A DNA stretch of 60,000 nt from Membranipora membranacea (Eukaryota; Bryozoa; Gymnolaemata; Cheilostomatida; Membraniporidae). Below the pieces are notes generated by a model. The model did no database searches. It had not been told where the DNA came from and was given only the letters and a program-made list of their open reading frames with translations. Each line of letters begins with the position of its first letter. Positions within the stretch are counted from its first letter, which is position 1. Positions 12,201 to 27,200 of the stretch are shown piece by piece. Location of the stretch: assembly GCA_914767715.1 (NCBI GenBank), contig OU612073.1:11844001-11904000 (forward strand), in the 5' to 3' direction. A program made the position numbers and the translations under genes.

Positions 12201-15200
12201 AGTCAGCCAAGATTATTAGTAGATGATTAGAAAATCAAAATCAAAACAAAATGTTATTGGAAGTAAGTGAAGAAACCATAAAGTGAGTTATTGTCCAGCC
12301 AGCACCTGCAATGTATCAGAGTTTTGTTAGAAGCTGAATAATCACCAAAACCATGAAGCAACGAATATGGCTGTCTCGGTGTAGAAGAAGCGCATGACGT
12401 TCTATACTTACTGAGAAATAAGATAAGTCATCTTCTTATTTCACGATATAGTACAAAACATACATAGAACTTTGATTTGAGGGGCGTATTTAAATTTTTA
12501 TTAGCAATTAAAAATGGAACCTCTGCATAACAATTTCACTATGCAACTAAGTACAAAAAGATTAGTACATTAAAAATATAAATTAAAAAATGTATAGATA
12601 ACAAAATACAACATACTTTGCTTTGCAAAGTAATTTGCCAAGGAAGGTATGTATGGCGACATTTATGATTCTGATGTGCTTACAGCTGTTTGAAACCTTT
12701 TGATAATGAAAAGAAACAGATATTTGCGGAAAATGGAATATAAAACATGCAAGAGAAATTTGTAGCCGGATAAATATAACTATTTCTGGTTCACCAGAAT
12801 CAATGTCAGTCAAGACAGGGAGGATATATTATGCTTTATTCAGCAGGTACACTGAATATAATCTGACTTAATAATAACTTAAATATTCTCAATAGTTTGG
12901 GGCACAACTCTAAATTGAATTGTTTTCTAAGATCTTTTGCGTTTTGCAAACGGTACTTCTTCAATAAAATGAGCTTGCAGCTTTCCTTTAGCTGGAATCT
13001 AAGGGGTCGTCAGAATCTAGTGTAAAAATTATTGCACAAAAATATTGCTGTAGGAATGTACATATTTTGATTGCGGGGAAAGCTAGTGTCAGGCGATTTA
13101 TGATACTGGGTTAGGTGTCTACACCACCACAGTGCTTGAGAACAGGGAGGGTGGGAGGTATATCCCACCCTCCCTGTTGAGATAGAGCAATAACATTACC
13201 CACAACTATCAAACATTGGAATCCTCTACTAAAATATAAAATCATAAAACGACATGCAAACACGGTTATGACAACATCGATACAACAAAGGATCACACGC
13301 GATATTATTCATAACGAAATCTTATCAGTTTAAAAAGTTGTCTTCTCTCCTTGTATGTATGAGCGGACAACTGACATCAAAAAGAAAATTCTAACATTGG
13401 ACCGGATCAGTTCCACTCAAACTCCACTCACCGGCCATGGCAAAAACAACAGATTGTTATGGAGAGGCCGATAAACTTGGTGCTTTTGTAACCTGCCTTG
13501 CAGCAATGATCATGGAGGGAATTTGATCTAGGGCTATTAGCAATGCGATGGCAGGGAAAATACAGGCTACATGCAACGACACAACGGGAAGGGAGAGCTA
13601 GGACAGATAAGAACCAGCTTAAAATTCTAACAGTCTCCATTTCTTACATTTTCAGTATTCTTATCAACAATACATTGACTAAACTCCAAGTTTAAGCAAA
13701 GTTATAAAAACTTAGCAAGTAGAGCTAGATAAAATTTGATTCATTTTCCTGTGTATTGAGTTGCTTCCGGGAACGCTGCATGCCTGTGGACCAGCAGTAC
13801 CTTAAGATACCATATGGGCTACATGTGGGTTTGGTAGAATTACAGGCTGTAATTTGCTGTTGATCTCAACGACGCAATTACTACACACAGAAATAAACAA
13901 AATGAAACACAGCGCTATTGAAATATATAATAAAACTAATTGTGTATATAAAATTGTAGAAACTTACCAGAGCCGTTGGAATGTCTATCTGGAGGATTTT
14001 CCTCGTCTGTGAGAAGTATAGCTTGCCTCTCTTCTTCAGTCAACATCTTACATGGCTTCTTTGGACCATGATTTGCCATCACCTGAAGAAAGGATGTAAT
14101 CAATATGAATTTAATGAAGAGAGAAAGTAGAGTACCACAATTCAAAAGACTTAAGTTTGCATCCGGTGTCTTTTATAAAGCAAAACTGTGAACTGGCATT
14201 GTAAATTCTTTTGAGGCGCAGTTTGCTACAGTTTTCGTATAATCTGGTTCCCAGCATGGGCCGAGTAAATAGTAAGGCTATGTGACTAATCTGACACTTC
14301 TGAATTCATGTCAATTGTAAATGTATACAATATAAGACTGATAATACTACGGAGGAGCAGCCTGTTATCTTTAATAAATACCCGTTTTTTGCATAGATAT
14401 CAAAGCAGGAATCAATCTAACTGATGTTCATGGACCAATCTATGTGATGCATTTGCTACTAAGCAAAGTCAGTGTGTTTCCACTTGGGTCTAGCTATCCT
14501 ATGTAGTCTGATCTTTTGAGCACCTCATGGGATTTTCATAAAATTTGAAAATATTTATTTAGAAATATGACAGCTGAAACAAAACACTACAAATAAAGCA
14601 CCAAATCAAACAATTGATCAATCATTTATCATCTTACACTACTAACCTCTTGCATGGCCTTGAGTACATTATTAGGCATATGATCATCAAACATACTGGG
14701 TGATACTATAATCTCATCAAACATGCCGTTATCTGCCCAGATGGCCTGATATAACAGCTCCTTGGACTTCTTACCTGTGAACAAATTAAGTATCCACACA
14801 TTTATTAAAGATCCACACATTTCAATAGGCTTTCGATGACACAAAACTAAAATGATGTTATGTAAAACATTGTTGTCTGGCTTGCAACAATATTTATATA
14901 ACTGTTAAAGCTGGTAAAACTTCTGATAACAGGCAGATTTTTGTAGAAGCCATATAGGATGGGCAAATGTAGAATGCAACCCAACGCCAGGTTGCACAAA
15001 GTGAATATCATCTGCTATTTCCCTGGCTCTATATGAGACCAAGAAAGAAGTAGTTCTTGACCAATGAGCAACGGGTTCATGCGTTAGAAAAGAATCACTT
15101 GTCAAAAGTACAGAGAAGATCGGTATGTGTAACTGTATGTGTATGTGTGCGTGTTGTATAAGTTGTGAGGGTTTAATTAGATCAGAAACATATGGGGCAA

Positions 15201-18200
15201 TGGTTACCTCATATTCTAACATCGCTTGAAAACGAATCACAAGATATCAGCTCCAAATTTTAAAAAATTTGAAATGAATTTAACAAGCAACCAATCTATC
15301 ATCCAATTTTCTGGGTTTTGGAGTTGTTCCCTCTCACGCAAACAGACTGGGATTGTCATGAATTGCAGGCAAACTTATTGATCGAGGTCAAGTAAATAAT
15401 TATAATGAATACAATAATACACTGGTACATACTGCACTTACCTTGAGGATAATTTTTGACGATATGTACAACTTTACCAGGCATGAACATGGCTTTATGT
15501 GATGAACTGAGAGCTCGAGATTGGAAAGGATTGTAATTCTGAGATCTGCTTCTAGGTAGGGCGCCTTCTGCTCCCAGCCTCAAACATCGACGCAATAACG
15601 GCAGAGTAGAGGCTAAAATTCTCCACTGTAAACAGGAGTTAAAGAATGTTAATTTGAGGAGTGACTTGTAACAGTAAATAGGTGTCATATGTTGATTGAA
15701 CGAGCACTTGGATTGGTCGAATGGTTGAATGACCTGATTTATTGGTAGTTGGTTGTCAGCGCCTCTGGTTTGTTGGATAACACTGACGTTCAATATGAGC
15801 AGACCAAAACTGATATTGAGATCACACTATTACCATAATTGTGAATCTCTGAATGTAAGGGTCAATTTAGTCTGAGTCCCTAACATGTGCCCACCCCTAA
15901 TGCTAGAAGTTGATCTTGGGTCATCACAGCTAATTTTCCTAGGGAACTTAGGCGTCAATGAACTCTTGTTCCATCGATCAGAGACATACCTACAATAGTA
16001 TATCACGTCAATGTGAGGAAATGGGTCAAACTTGGTCTAGTGAGGAGCAAACATACCTTAGGAGTAGATGATGTCTCCAGCAGTGATAATAGATCTGATC
16101 TGAGGTATTCTAGTTGAGCTAACCCTAGACGAGGTATCACATCTTTACCTAACACTACTGATGTGATAAACTTTTTACTCTCCTCCATTGCTTCAGGGCT
16201 ACAATATGGAAAAAATCAGGTCAACTCCATAATATGATAGATTATTTTGCTCTCATTTGAGCCTGAAATGCCACAATGGCTAAATAACTGGTTTGCTGCC
16301 GTTAAGAAAGTTAGGAGTTAGTTAGTCAAATCATTATTCGAGATTAAACAAAGAAAAATAAAATTGCCTATATTTGAAGGCATAATGTTGGAGCAAGTTA
16401 GTTTGTCTGTTTGCAGGCATATTATGAATGACTATATAACTTGCAGTATTAAAATAAAAATAAAAATTATAAAAATTTAGCTAAATGACTGGTGTGGAAT
16501 AGACAGTTTTCTGAGCTCTTATTTATGCCTCCATTCGGAGTTGTCCTCTCTCCAGTTTGGTACCTTTAACCCACGCCGCATAGGAAAAACCTGCTGAAAG
16601 AGGGTTATCTTGAAAATCGCTAATGTTAGGATAAAAATGATTTTTGATTCAGAGTCTGCACCATTGAAAACCCTGTGAGACAGGGTTTCCAAATCATTGG
16701 AGGCTTGAACGTTGATCAATCTTACTTTTAGTGACGAAACTCATGGAAAATTCTGCCAAATTGTCCGCAAATCAGGCAGAAAATGCTATAATTGACTATC
16801 CAAATACTAAAATTATTTCCCAAACTATGTCCACATGAGTTTTCAATGTTGCAGATTCTGAATCAAAAATAATTCTTATCCTATTATAAGCGGTTATCAA
16901 GATAACCCTCTTTTCAGCACGTTTTTTCTATGCGGCCTGGGTTAACAGTACCAAACTGGAGAGAGGACAACTCCGAATTGAGGTCTAAATCAGAGCTCAG
17001 AAAACTGTCTATATTACAGATGATCAATTGGACAGTTATGAGTAGTGATGAGCATGTTGGTAAGTACTTGCGAGTGCACGGCTTTGTATTTTAATGTAAT
17101 ATATTTATGTTGACAGGACTAACTTAAGATGGATGGCAGGCTGCGTCATAGTTAGGAAAAACATCCAATATGCTACAAACACAATATTCTGTGCATGAAA
17201 GCAAGCTAGCATCATCAAGTTACTAAAGCAGTTGACATGCTCTAGGACTAGATCAATTGTGATCCAATTTGCTGCATTTAAGGTCACACATAATCTACTA
17301 ATAGGTCACCATCAGCTCGAGGGGGAGCAAATCCAAATGTAGAGAAGTTGAATCAAACCTGATAACCTAAGCTCCGATTATCAACTTAAAAAAATTGAAA
17401 CTTCAATTAGAGTTAACTGACCTGAGTAAGCCTCCAGGAGGTGAGTATGAATAGCAATATAATTGAGGATACTGTTCTCTTAACAAGAAGGCAATAAGAG
17501 CGGCAACTCCTGCTCCAAGGGAATGGCCTATTATTAATAAATTGTAGCCCATTGTCTGTAAAAGAGAAACATAAACAATTGAGCCATCTAGTTGTATTGG
17601 GTTGGACCTTTCCGGAAGCCATGCAATGTAATGATAGTCGAGAGCCACAACATTTCCAAACGAGGTTTCCATAGCTCCAAGCAGCAGCAGCCCATACTTA
17701 TTATGAAAAAGGCTCATTTGTAATACATCAATTAATTTTGGAGTTGTTGGTACATATTCTAGACAATTCTATTTATGCTGATAAATCAAATTGATCACGA
17801 CTCAAAATTTATTGCAGAATGCACATCACAGGGTGTAGAACAGGTAAAATAGCATTACAGTGTAGTAACTTACAGGGCAGCGAGAAAATGCTGTCTCTAA
17901 GGCTTTAGTCTGCTCTAATTCATCTAATATATTCTGAGCTGCAGTTATCATTCCCTGAAATATAGAATGACATTGTTGTGTATTCTAGTATCAATTTTAA
18001 GGAATCAATTCACAAGGATAAGACAGCAAAGGCCCAATGATGTATTTCAAATTTATTTACCTTTTTTTGTGGGGAAGCAGATTATTTCCTGCTTGGGATT
18101 GCCTCCCTTGTAAAACACAAACTAGTCAACAAGTCACTCGTTTACAAGGGGGCTCAGTGTTCCATATTGGAACCCCGTCGGACTGCTGAGCTTCACAATG

Positions 18201-21200
18201 GCTTCCAGATGATGCAAAGTTTGTAACATAATTTAGTGGACACATTATGGCAACATCATGATTTTGTTTGCAGTTAATCCATGTCTCACCATATGCCCAT
18301 GCCATGTGGGTTGAGCTGGATTGACTTTGATCTCTTCAGAATCTCCCTGAAGGTCGATTAGTGTATCAGAGAAGCTCATTGTACCTCTTACACATAGTAA
18401 TACTTTTTTATGTTTATGATCTAGGCATACATAATAACTCGGCATCCCACACTGCAAAAATACATTTAGTTAGTACATCAAGGACTATTATAATAATATG
18501 ATATATGATACATGATATATGATATGATATTATTTACATATCATATTCATATCATGTAACATTATAATTTCTCATCAACTTGAAGAGCGATAATATCATG
18601 TCATTGCAGTCATGTGAATTGTTATCATTACTATGCAGTCTGGAAAATCCAAAATGAAATTGATCAACAGGAAGGAAACGAAAAATTATAACAAAAAGGT
18701 AGAACTAAACTAAACAGTTTGAGCACACTTCCAAAGCCATCTTCTAGCATTGAGCGTTTTGGTCGAAGGGTTAGTAATGGTATTTACTAATTCATTTAAA
18801 TGAAGAAAGAAAGAACTAAACAGCTTACTTACCTCGTTCTCATAGTTTCCATATATAAAGTCATCCTCGTCTACCATAGGGGAGCCGGCTTTTATAGACA
18901 TGTATTCACATTGACAGCAGTTGTCTCCTTGTAACGTTATGTCAGGATTGTGAGAGGGACAGCATCGACATCTGTAATATAGCAAATCATTTCAATCCAC
19001 CGATTCAATCTTTATTTAGACTGTAAATGTTTTCACATTTATATGCGAGATTTGAACGAGTGTTTATGAAGTGAAAGGCCTGCCCTGGAGTAATGCTAGG
19101 AGTAACTAACAGCAAGAGCTTGGAACAACTCGTGTCACCTCATCAAGAATGAAGGAGAAGGTGAAATCGATTAGAATGCTTGACATTCACTGGTAGACAA
19201 TTTCCAGGCAAAGCCCTAGTGAGGCAAACTCAGGATAACTGCAAAAATTGTTGCTGTATTTCATAAGCTGTAGGCTCTGTTATGATCAGCAGCTATCATC
19301 CCCAGAGGGTAGGAGGAGCAACGCATGCATTTTGCCACTTTACATAGTGGATAATAAGCAGATAAGGAGAAGATATAGTTGGTTGAATGGCAGGAGTTGA
19401 TATGGATGGAGGGGAGAAGCTGGCCACAACTACAGTTCGCCAAAAAGCAGGCTTATTATTATGTCAGACTAATTATTATGTCAGGCTGTTTAAGACGCCC
19501 CTAAATCTTTTCTAGTCACATGTTGTTGTTCTCAGAGTTGACAGTGCAACTTTCGAAAAAAAGTGAAGCTAGGGAGAAGCAGAAAAAGGTTTTTAAAATT
19601 TTCTCCAACTGTGTTCAGACCTTGAATTTGAACCATCTGTGAATTATAAAAGCAAAGTCATCCATCAACAACAGATCTTTAATGTCGTTGTTAAAATTCA
19701 TACTATTAAATGAAATTTAAAAAAGCATCGGGAGTTACGTTGAACTCTAAGACAATGCAAAGATATGTGTAGCAACTATGGCTAAAGGGAATTTAATTTT
19801 TTGTAGTCTTTAGGTTTACAGGTATACAAAGCAGATTTGTGGTTGAGTGTCAAGACGATTAAAAAAAGAATCACTCGCTAAATTTGGACTTATACCTAAA
19901 TTGCAAATTTTTGATTGACTCACTACTTGCTGGAGATTGAATAATGACCCCCTTCCATCAACTCTGAATTGATTTGTGACTCATCCGCCATGAGTCAATG
20001 GAAGAAAGTCATCAGCTGTGATTAGATTTCAAAAAAATTACAAGTCAGACAAGATTTAGCGAGCATACGTCAATGAAAAACCTGCGCACATACCTTCCAC
20101 ATAGGTTGACTTTACAGCAGGCTTGACCAGGGTAGAAGTAACACTGACCGGCCCAGCCGTAGGCGGCTGTGGCATACTCCATAAAGTGAACCATACACTG
20201 AAACTCACACTGCAGGTTATCATCCTTCAGGGTGAGAAACTTTGTACGAGGGGATATAGCCGCCCCTGATAGGTACTGATACACATCGTTAGTCGGCTAA
20301 AATTCATCAAATTCATGTACTGTGAAGCGGCTGCTCAATTAAAACATTGAATTTTTTTAGCAGAAAGGGCTTGAGTACAATCCTAACCATTGTAGTATGA
20401 TCACAAATTTTTTGAGACTCTACTATCCTGTTTGTGCAAATTTTTTGCGGGCAATTTAAAATTCAATTGAATTGGATAAAGTTCGAGTTTGAGGGAGGGA
20501 GATCCGCCACAACCTTTAATACAGCCAGGTATACTCTGATTGTACCTAAATAACACCAGGTGAAGTTGAAGCAACGTGAAAAAGCCTTCATTATTCAGCA
20601 TGACATACCCTATTTAATAAAATAGCAAGCAAATTATTTTTATTAAGTTGATGGGTAACGGTTGTTGTAGCTATTTGGTTTTCTTACCCTCATAACGTCA
20701 CATCATTACGTCACATCATAACGTCACATCATAACGTCACATCATAACGTCACATCATAACGTCACATCATAACGTCACATCATAACGTCACATCATAAC
20801 GTCACATCATAACGTCACATCATAACGTCACATCATAACGTCACATCATAACGTCACATCATAACGCCACATCATAACGCCACGTCATAACGTCACGTCA
20901 TAACGTCACGTCATAACGTTCATCTTAACGTCACAGCATAAAGTCACATCATAACGTCACATCATAACGTCACATCATAACGTCACATCATAACGTCACA
21001 TCATAACGTCACATCATAACGTCACATCATAACGCCACATGATAATAGGGTAAACAAATTTCCCCAGCAAATTTCCCAAGCCTGCAAACCATCAAATCAT
21101 CCCAGCAAGTGCCCCTTCCGTGCGTGTTCGATTGCATGAACAGGAAAGTTAAACAAAGGGCAACTTAATAATTCAACTGTTAAACAGAGCAGCGACATAA

Positions 21201-24200
21201 AAACCCTGGCAGTTTGAGACCGAAGTTTTTTTCGAATACCCTAGCACAAATTTTTTACCATGGGAGACATTATCAACACTGTGAGAGGTTACTGGAAGGA
21301 ATCATGATTGAAGCACACCAAGATGTTAGTTTTGGAATTTTGGGACAATTTAAAAGATCCCGACAATCACTGCAAAATTGAACGATCATTTGTTAATCAA
21401 AATTACCTCGAATGTGTTTTGGAAAGATCAACTAACCGTTTTCTAAATAAATGCAATGAAGTATCATGAAGTGGACTCGTGGCTGTACATTTGCGGTATC
21501 TGTGAATATTTGATACACACATATACTGTACTAAGAATATGAATCATTATCTAACAGAAACATACATATTATATATGTATATGAATATGTATATACATAA
21601 ACACATCATACATACTATCATCATAACATCGTATAAATGTTGTATAAGTATAAAATATTATTTTACATATATGGTTATAAGGCAATTGGAGATTTGGAAA
21701 TCGGGATCTGTTAGTGGTATTCTGCTAACATTCAAACCAAAAGGGCATGTATTTTTACAAAATGATTGTCACATTTGACCAGATCCCACTAGGAATTCCA
21801 GGAAAATTGCATTGGGGGATAATGTTTAAAACTAACCTGCTTTATAGTGTCGGTGAATACTGCCCTCTGGTGTTTTCTGAGTAACATCATACCAGCAATG
21901 AAATCTGAGAGTACCAAGTCTAAGTGATCTAAATATCCAGCCAGTAATAATCCTATCTGTTGAAAGGCTTGTTTCTACAAAGTGAAAAGATTGAGATGGT
22001 TTGTTTCTTGTTGGTATGTTAAAGGAAAGGTACAAAAGCATCTGCACCCCAAAGCCATGGCAGGGATATGAATGGGTAATAAGGTATTTGTGAAATCATT
22101 TGATGATATTGGTGTGGGTATGATCAGCTGTACCTACCACCTCTTGAATGGCAGGAATGATTAATTCTTATTGCTTCACAAAAGCCTATAGTTAGGTAAG
22201 CAAGAGCTCTAGCAAGCAAACCAGGGAGTTTGGGACTACCTGAGCAAACTAAGGTGAAGTTTAATTTTGAGAGTTGCCTGCACTTATCATATTAATCAAT
22301 ACTAATGTAGGAGTTACCCCTCCAGAACATGGAGTAAGTTCGGACTAGATTAAGTGGCAGTAATGCGAAGCACTTACATCATTTGATTTTCTCTCACAGC
22401 AGAATGTTGACTTCACCCTCTGTCGCCATTTCTCCTGATATTTGATTTGAAGTTTACTATAAAATATTACAGTAGGGATTGACAAAATTAATGTTAAAAA
22501 TGGAAACTCCCTAGCCGATTGCCATAGTTTTGAAAGGGTGATATAAGAATGTGTTGACCATAACTTTAACTAAATATAGTGGAATAGGACAACATACCAT
22601 CTCCGACAATACAACAATGGTTTTTCAGAGGTACGCTGAGCAGATACCATGATATCACAGGTCTTTAAACCAGCTATACCATACACCATTGACATATATA
22701 ATACATAGAAGTCCTGTCCAAACTTTTGGTGACACGAAACAAAATGTTACATTTATTATCCCATCATCAAACAGATTATAACATTTGTTGGTTAGCCTGT
22801 AACCTTGGCCTGGGACGGGCCATTATCTGAGAGCCGTCTCCGTTAGAACACTACAGCAGGATTTACCATCACCATTGGTTAACAAGCGTTACATAAGGTC
22901 ATTTCTTCCTGTGTGATCCTCATTGTTGATAAGGGATGGGGAATTTTGAGAGGAGTTGTGGAAGAGAGTAGTGGAAAGCCGTGTCAAAAGGATATTTGTG
23001 ACAGTTTTTTTTGCAGAAACTTCACACAGGATAGTGAATAATTGTAAGTAAGTATAGAGTTATGGGTCATCATGAAGTCTTAAAGCAAACTAGAACAGCA
23101 TTTTCACGCACTCCGTTATAATCGGGGGTGTGTTTGTCTTGATATGATTCAATTATTTGGTTCACTGGCCTAAACTATGAAGCGATCACAAATTTTGCGA
23201 AATTTTGTGTGATCTACCATTAAATGTGGGTCATGTTTGTAGGAATCAGTCAAGCAGTGCCCCAGAAGTTGCTCATAACTTAGAAACAAAATTTGAGTTA
23301 GCGTTATACTACACGAAATGAGAACATGATAAAGAGATTCCAGCAACGTGGTCATCTGAATTTTGCAGATATAACCGAGCCATAGACTTAATATTATTTA
23401 TTATATATTACTATATTGATTCATATTAATTATAAGGTCTATGAACCGAGCTTATGAAAAAGAGGATTTCTCCCAACTAACATAAGCGTGTAAAAGGGAA
23501 GCTCTTTAGCATGTTCGACTCAAAGCACCACGTTACCTAGCTAGCATGTGTATCCGTTGGTGGTGCGACTCCAAACTAAAATCGATATGCGGTATGTATA
23601 CATATGGTGTCAAAGTATAAAATATGAAGCTTATACCAAGGATATTCAACATTAGGAGTAGCCTGAGAACAGACTGTTAATGGTTAGGAGTAGCCTGAGA
23701 ACAGACTGTTAATGGAGTCTGTGTACTGGGACTATAATCAGGGATAAATTAGAGTACTTGGGCTGGGTAGGTCACATTGGATGGTAATCTATTGAACTTG
23801 ATATGTGCAACAAGGAGGGATAACTACTATATGTGAATACTGGAATAAGCAGTCAACTTATTATGCAGACTGCAGAGGACAATATACCGGTTCCAATGAC
23901 TGGCTATTTGTTTGAGGGCAATAGAGACTTCAAAATGAAGACGTGCAACAGAATGTCGCGGGCTGTACACGGGAGCATCCATCAGGTTTGGAACTTATTT
24001 TCAACATAGGCCAACATACAGTATTGTTATACCACAATCAATTCCGTTAACAACTTCAATGTTGAGAAAGGAGTCACTGACATGGAATGCAATTAGCTTT
24101 GAAATGATAAAGCAAAAATCTATCGTGATTAAATGCCACAAAACATCAGTTATCTACCCATTTCACTGACTACACCTACCTTGCTATCATTTCTGCATTC

Positions 24201-27200
24201 TCAGTATCCCCCTCCCCCGGCTGTCCTCCGCCACTGTCCGACGGAGAACCTACGGCAGCAGTCTTCTGTTTGACTTTGTGTAGATACTGAAGTTTGGCAA
24301 ACGTTCGGCCAGCAGAATCGAAGCAGAAATACATCGTCAGGAGTGTAAGAAATAACGCCACCATATTTGTACCAACAACGACTGTAAAGGAAAATTTAGT
24401 GGAGTGTAACAAAATTATATTTTTCTATATACGGAGTAATACTATGGGATTGTCTTATTCAACCATGAGGAGACAACTCGTAGTGGGAGAGGGTTTCAAT
24501 TAGAATGGGAATGCATCAACCAATTTCGAAATGTTTAATCACGAAAATATGAAATAGTCGTGTAGCTTACAATCAGAGAACTAGAACTTTGTTAAGTGTC
24601 CCTATGGACCCCATCCCCAATTGAACAGAGGAAGAACCATATTTACCCTAATAGGAGTAAAGTAATCACAGTTGAAAAAGTCCCTAAGCTTCTATTTACT
24701 CAACTAGGGTAGTTGGATATGGTAGATTATGGCAGGTGTAAAATAAGTTTCATTAAGATTAATTCAGTGATAACCACATACCACACATGAGGATATATAG
24801 CTGATCTGAAGCAGTGCATTCTCCTCGTGACCTCTTCCAGTGTATGAGTACACATCCAACACTAGACCACACTACCTCGAACACAAATAGTGCTGCAAAA
24901 AAAACCAGAGAAGAAATAGTGATAGTGGCACAATATATTATTATAGGGTAATAATTTACAACGTATAATAGTTAATAAACTTACAACCAGCAACCGGCAA
25001 CCAGCAACTGGCAACCAGCAACTTGCAACCAACAACTTGCAACCAGCAACTTGCAACCAGCAAATTGCAACCGGCAATTTGTCATTTCTGGCTTGTATAT
25101 TGCTACATTTGAGAGTTCACAGCCAGCGCCTACTTGCATACCTTACTATATGATTAAGTGTGCCTGGATAGTGACAACAAGAAAACAAATAGCACCATGC
25201 GGAGGAGGATGGCCTTTAGAAATTCAGGCGTCAATAAACACAAATTGATATTTCCAACCTGGGCTAGGCGACAAACAGTGTGATCATTTACCCTGGCATT
25301 TCCAGGGTTTTATATAACTAGATCACTGATATTTAAATAAATCTCAGTGAACAAGTCAGTAGTACTTCATTTACTATTTACTCAGGTAGGCCTATTTCTA
25401 ACTTAGGCTATTTATACATGTCAATTTGAGAATGTGATAGATGTTAATGGCAACTGAGGGACTTCCACAAGTCTGTCAGATGGAAATTTAATTCCAGGGA
25501 TATTTATGTTGACCATATTACCCCAAGAAATGAAGATATATTGTAGATCGATACTCAAACTGTGTTTGGTTAGCCAGTTGTGGCATTCCATTTTTAACCA
25601 CATCTCCAACTGCATTCGGTTGATAATGAAATGCCCCTACTAGCAACATGAGCAGAGTTTGACCAAAAATTATAAATACTTATAATATACCAAAGACTCA
25701 TAGATAGTCATTGGTTTGACTATCTATGAGTGTCAATATCAAATTGCTGTGTCATATCATAACCATGATACCTCATGCCTATGAAAATAACTACTAGGTG
25801 CCTGGATTCACACCTGAGCACTAACTAAAAATGTTATTTCAATCCACTAAATGATTAGATATAGTGCGAACTTCAGTTTGAAAGTATTTTGATGTCACGT
25901 TCAAAAGGTATTTAATTTTTGTCGGTGTACAAGGTTTGTTGCCTTGGTGGAATTTATTGTGAAAAATATTAACAATCATTACATAACTGTTCTAATATTT
26001 TTTCACCATAAATTCCACATAAGCAGCAAACCTTGTATACAGAAAAGATTCGAAGACCTTTTGAACATGACATCAAAATATTTTCAAACTGAAGTTCGCA
26101 CTATGTCTTATCATATAGTGAATTAAAACAACATTTGACTTTGGTGCCTTTGATATGCTCTGCGATTATACTTACTAGTTCTAATGTAGCAGAGTGTAGG
26201 TAGGTTTTGTCGTGCTTTTTTCTCAAACACACCTCCGCTGCCTGACACAACAGCTAGAGCTATATGTAAAGCTAACATGACAACAAAAACAGCTATAGTA
26301 GTGGTAGGGTACCATATGAAGTTTTGGGCGCACAGCTCATGTTTATCTCTGTGTATAAATGTATGTACTACAATACTCGTCAGCGAAACAATCCTACAAA
26401 ATACCAAAAAGTGACATCATCATACATAATAAAAACGTCTCAAATTCCTGATAGGCTTTTTTTCTTCTTTCAAAGCAGATGATTGAAGTATGTTTATTGC
26501 CTAATACTAATATCCATCCTACAATAGGTTAATAGCATTGAAAGAACAGCGCAAAATAAAATTAAAAAGAGTCTGAGCTGCATTAGTTAAATCCCATATA
26601 AAATTCAAAAAAGGTGTTTTGTCTCTTGGTGGTTCTACACTTGGTATTCATCAGATTTTCTGTTTGTATTTACTTCATAGACTTATTATTAAGTCTATGA
26701 TTTACTTTAATTTGAGAATTCAGGGGATGGTGCTCTTCGTTGGCTGTTCACTGCAAGAGGTGTACATTTCAAGCCAAGATACTAAATGTTGTTTCAAGAG
26801 TCTTGCTGTGAGTTTTATCACACTAATCTTAATTTCGAATAATCTTTAGCCAGCTTATTCTAACTTTCCCATGATGCAAAGAGATCGGCAGGGAATATCA
26901 ACATCTCTGGAGTGGCACTTTTAATTAAGGCTACATTTTCAAAGTTGTTTCAAACAGTTGAATCTGACATCCATTTTAGATTTATTAGAGTGTGAAGTGT
27001 GTAGATCAAAAGTAAAGTTGGTAAAACTCGATGAAAACCCAATTAGTGTCAGCACTAAAAGCCAATGGCCTGCTGTCATAATGCAATATCTAATAGCAAA
27101 ATCAAAACGCATCAGGATGTAACACTGAGATTTGCAAGGAGAAGTCCAGCTTGTCTATAACATTATTATTACGTTATTGATCCCCACATAACTGTGCCTG

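Noticed and set aside
13143-13176. Rho-independent-type terminator hairpin
   Set aside because: The context is a eukaryotic intron and there is no T-run; the flanking 7-bp repeat fits an insertion better.
15626-15793. N-terminal extension of the minus-strand open stretch at 15356-15793
   Set aside because: The part above 15625 precedes a good acceptor and is intronic; only 15442-15625 matches DAGL.
20691-21042. Possible CRISPR array
   Set aside because: The 13-bp units abut without spacers in an intron of an animal gene; it is a minisatellite.
22599-22726. Minus-strand open stretch with hydrophobic [11 protein letters not shown] sequence and splice-like ends, between DAGLA exons 4 and 5
   Set aside because: Its entry phase does not fit the exon 4 donor, while exon 4 joins exon 5 directly in phase and matches the family. 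It stays possible only as an unseen alternative exon.
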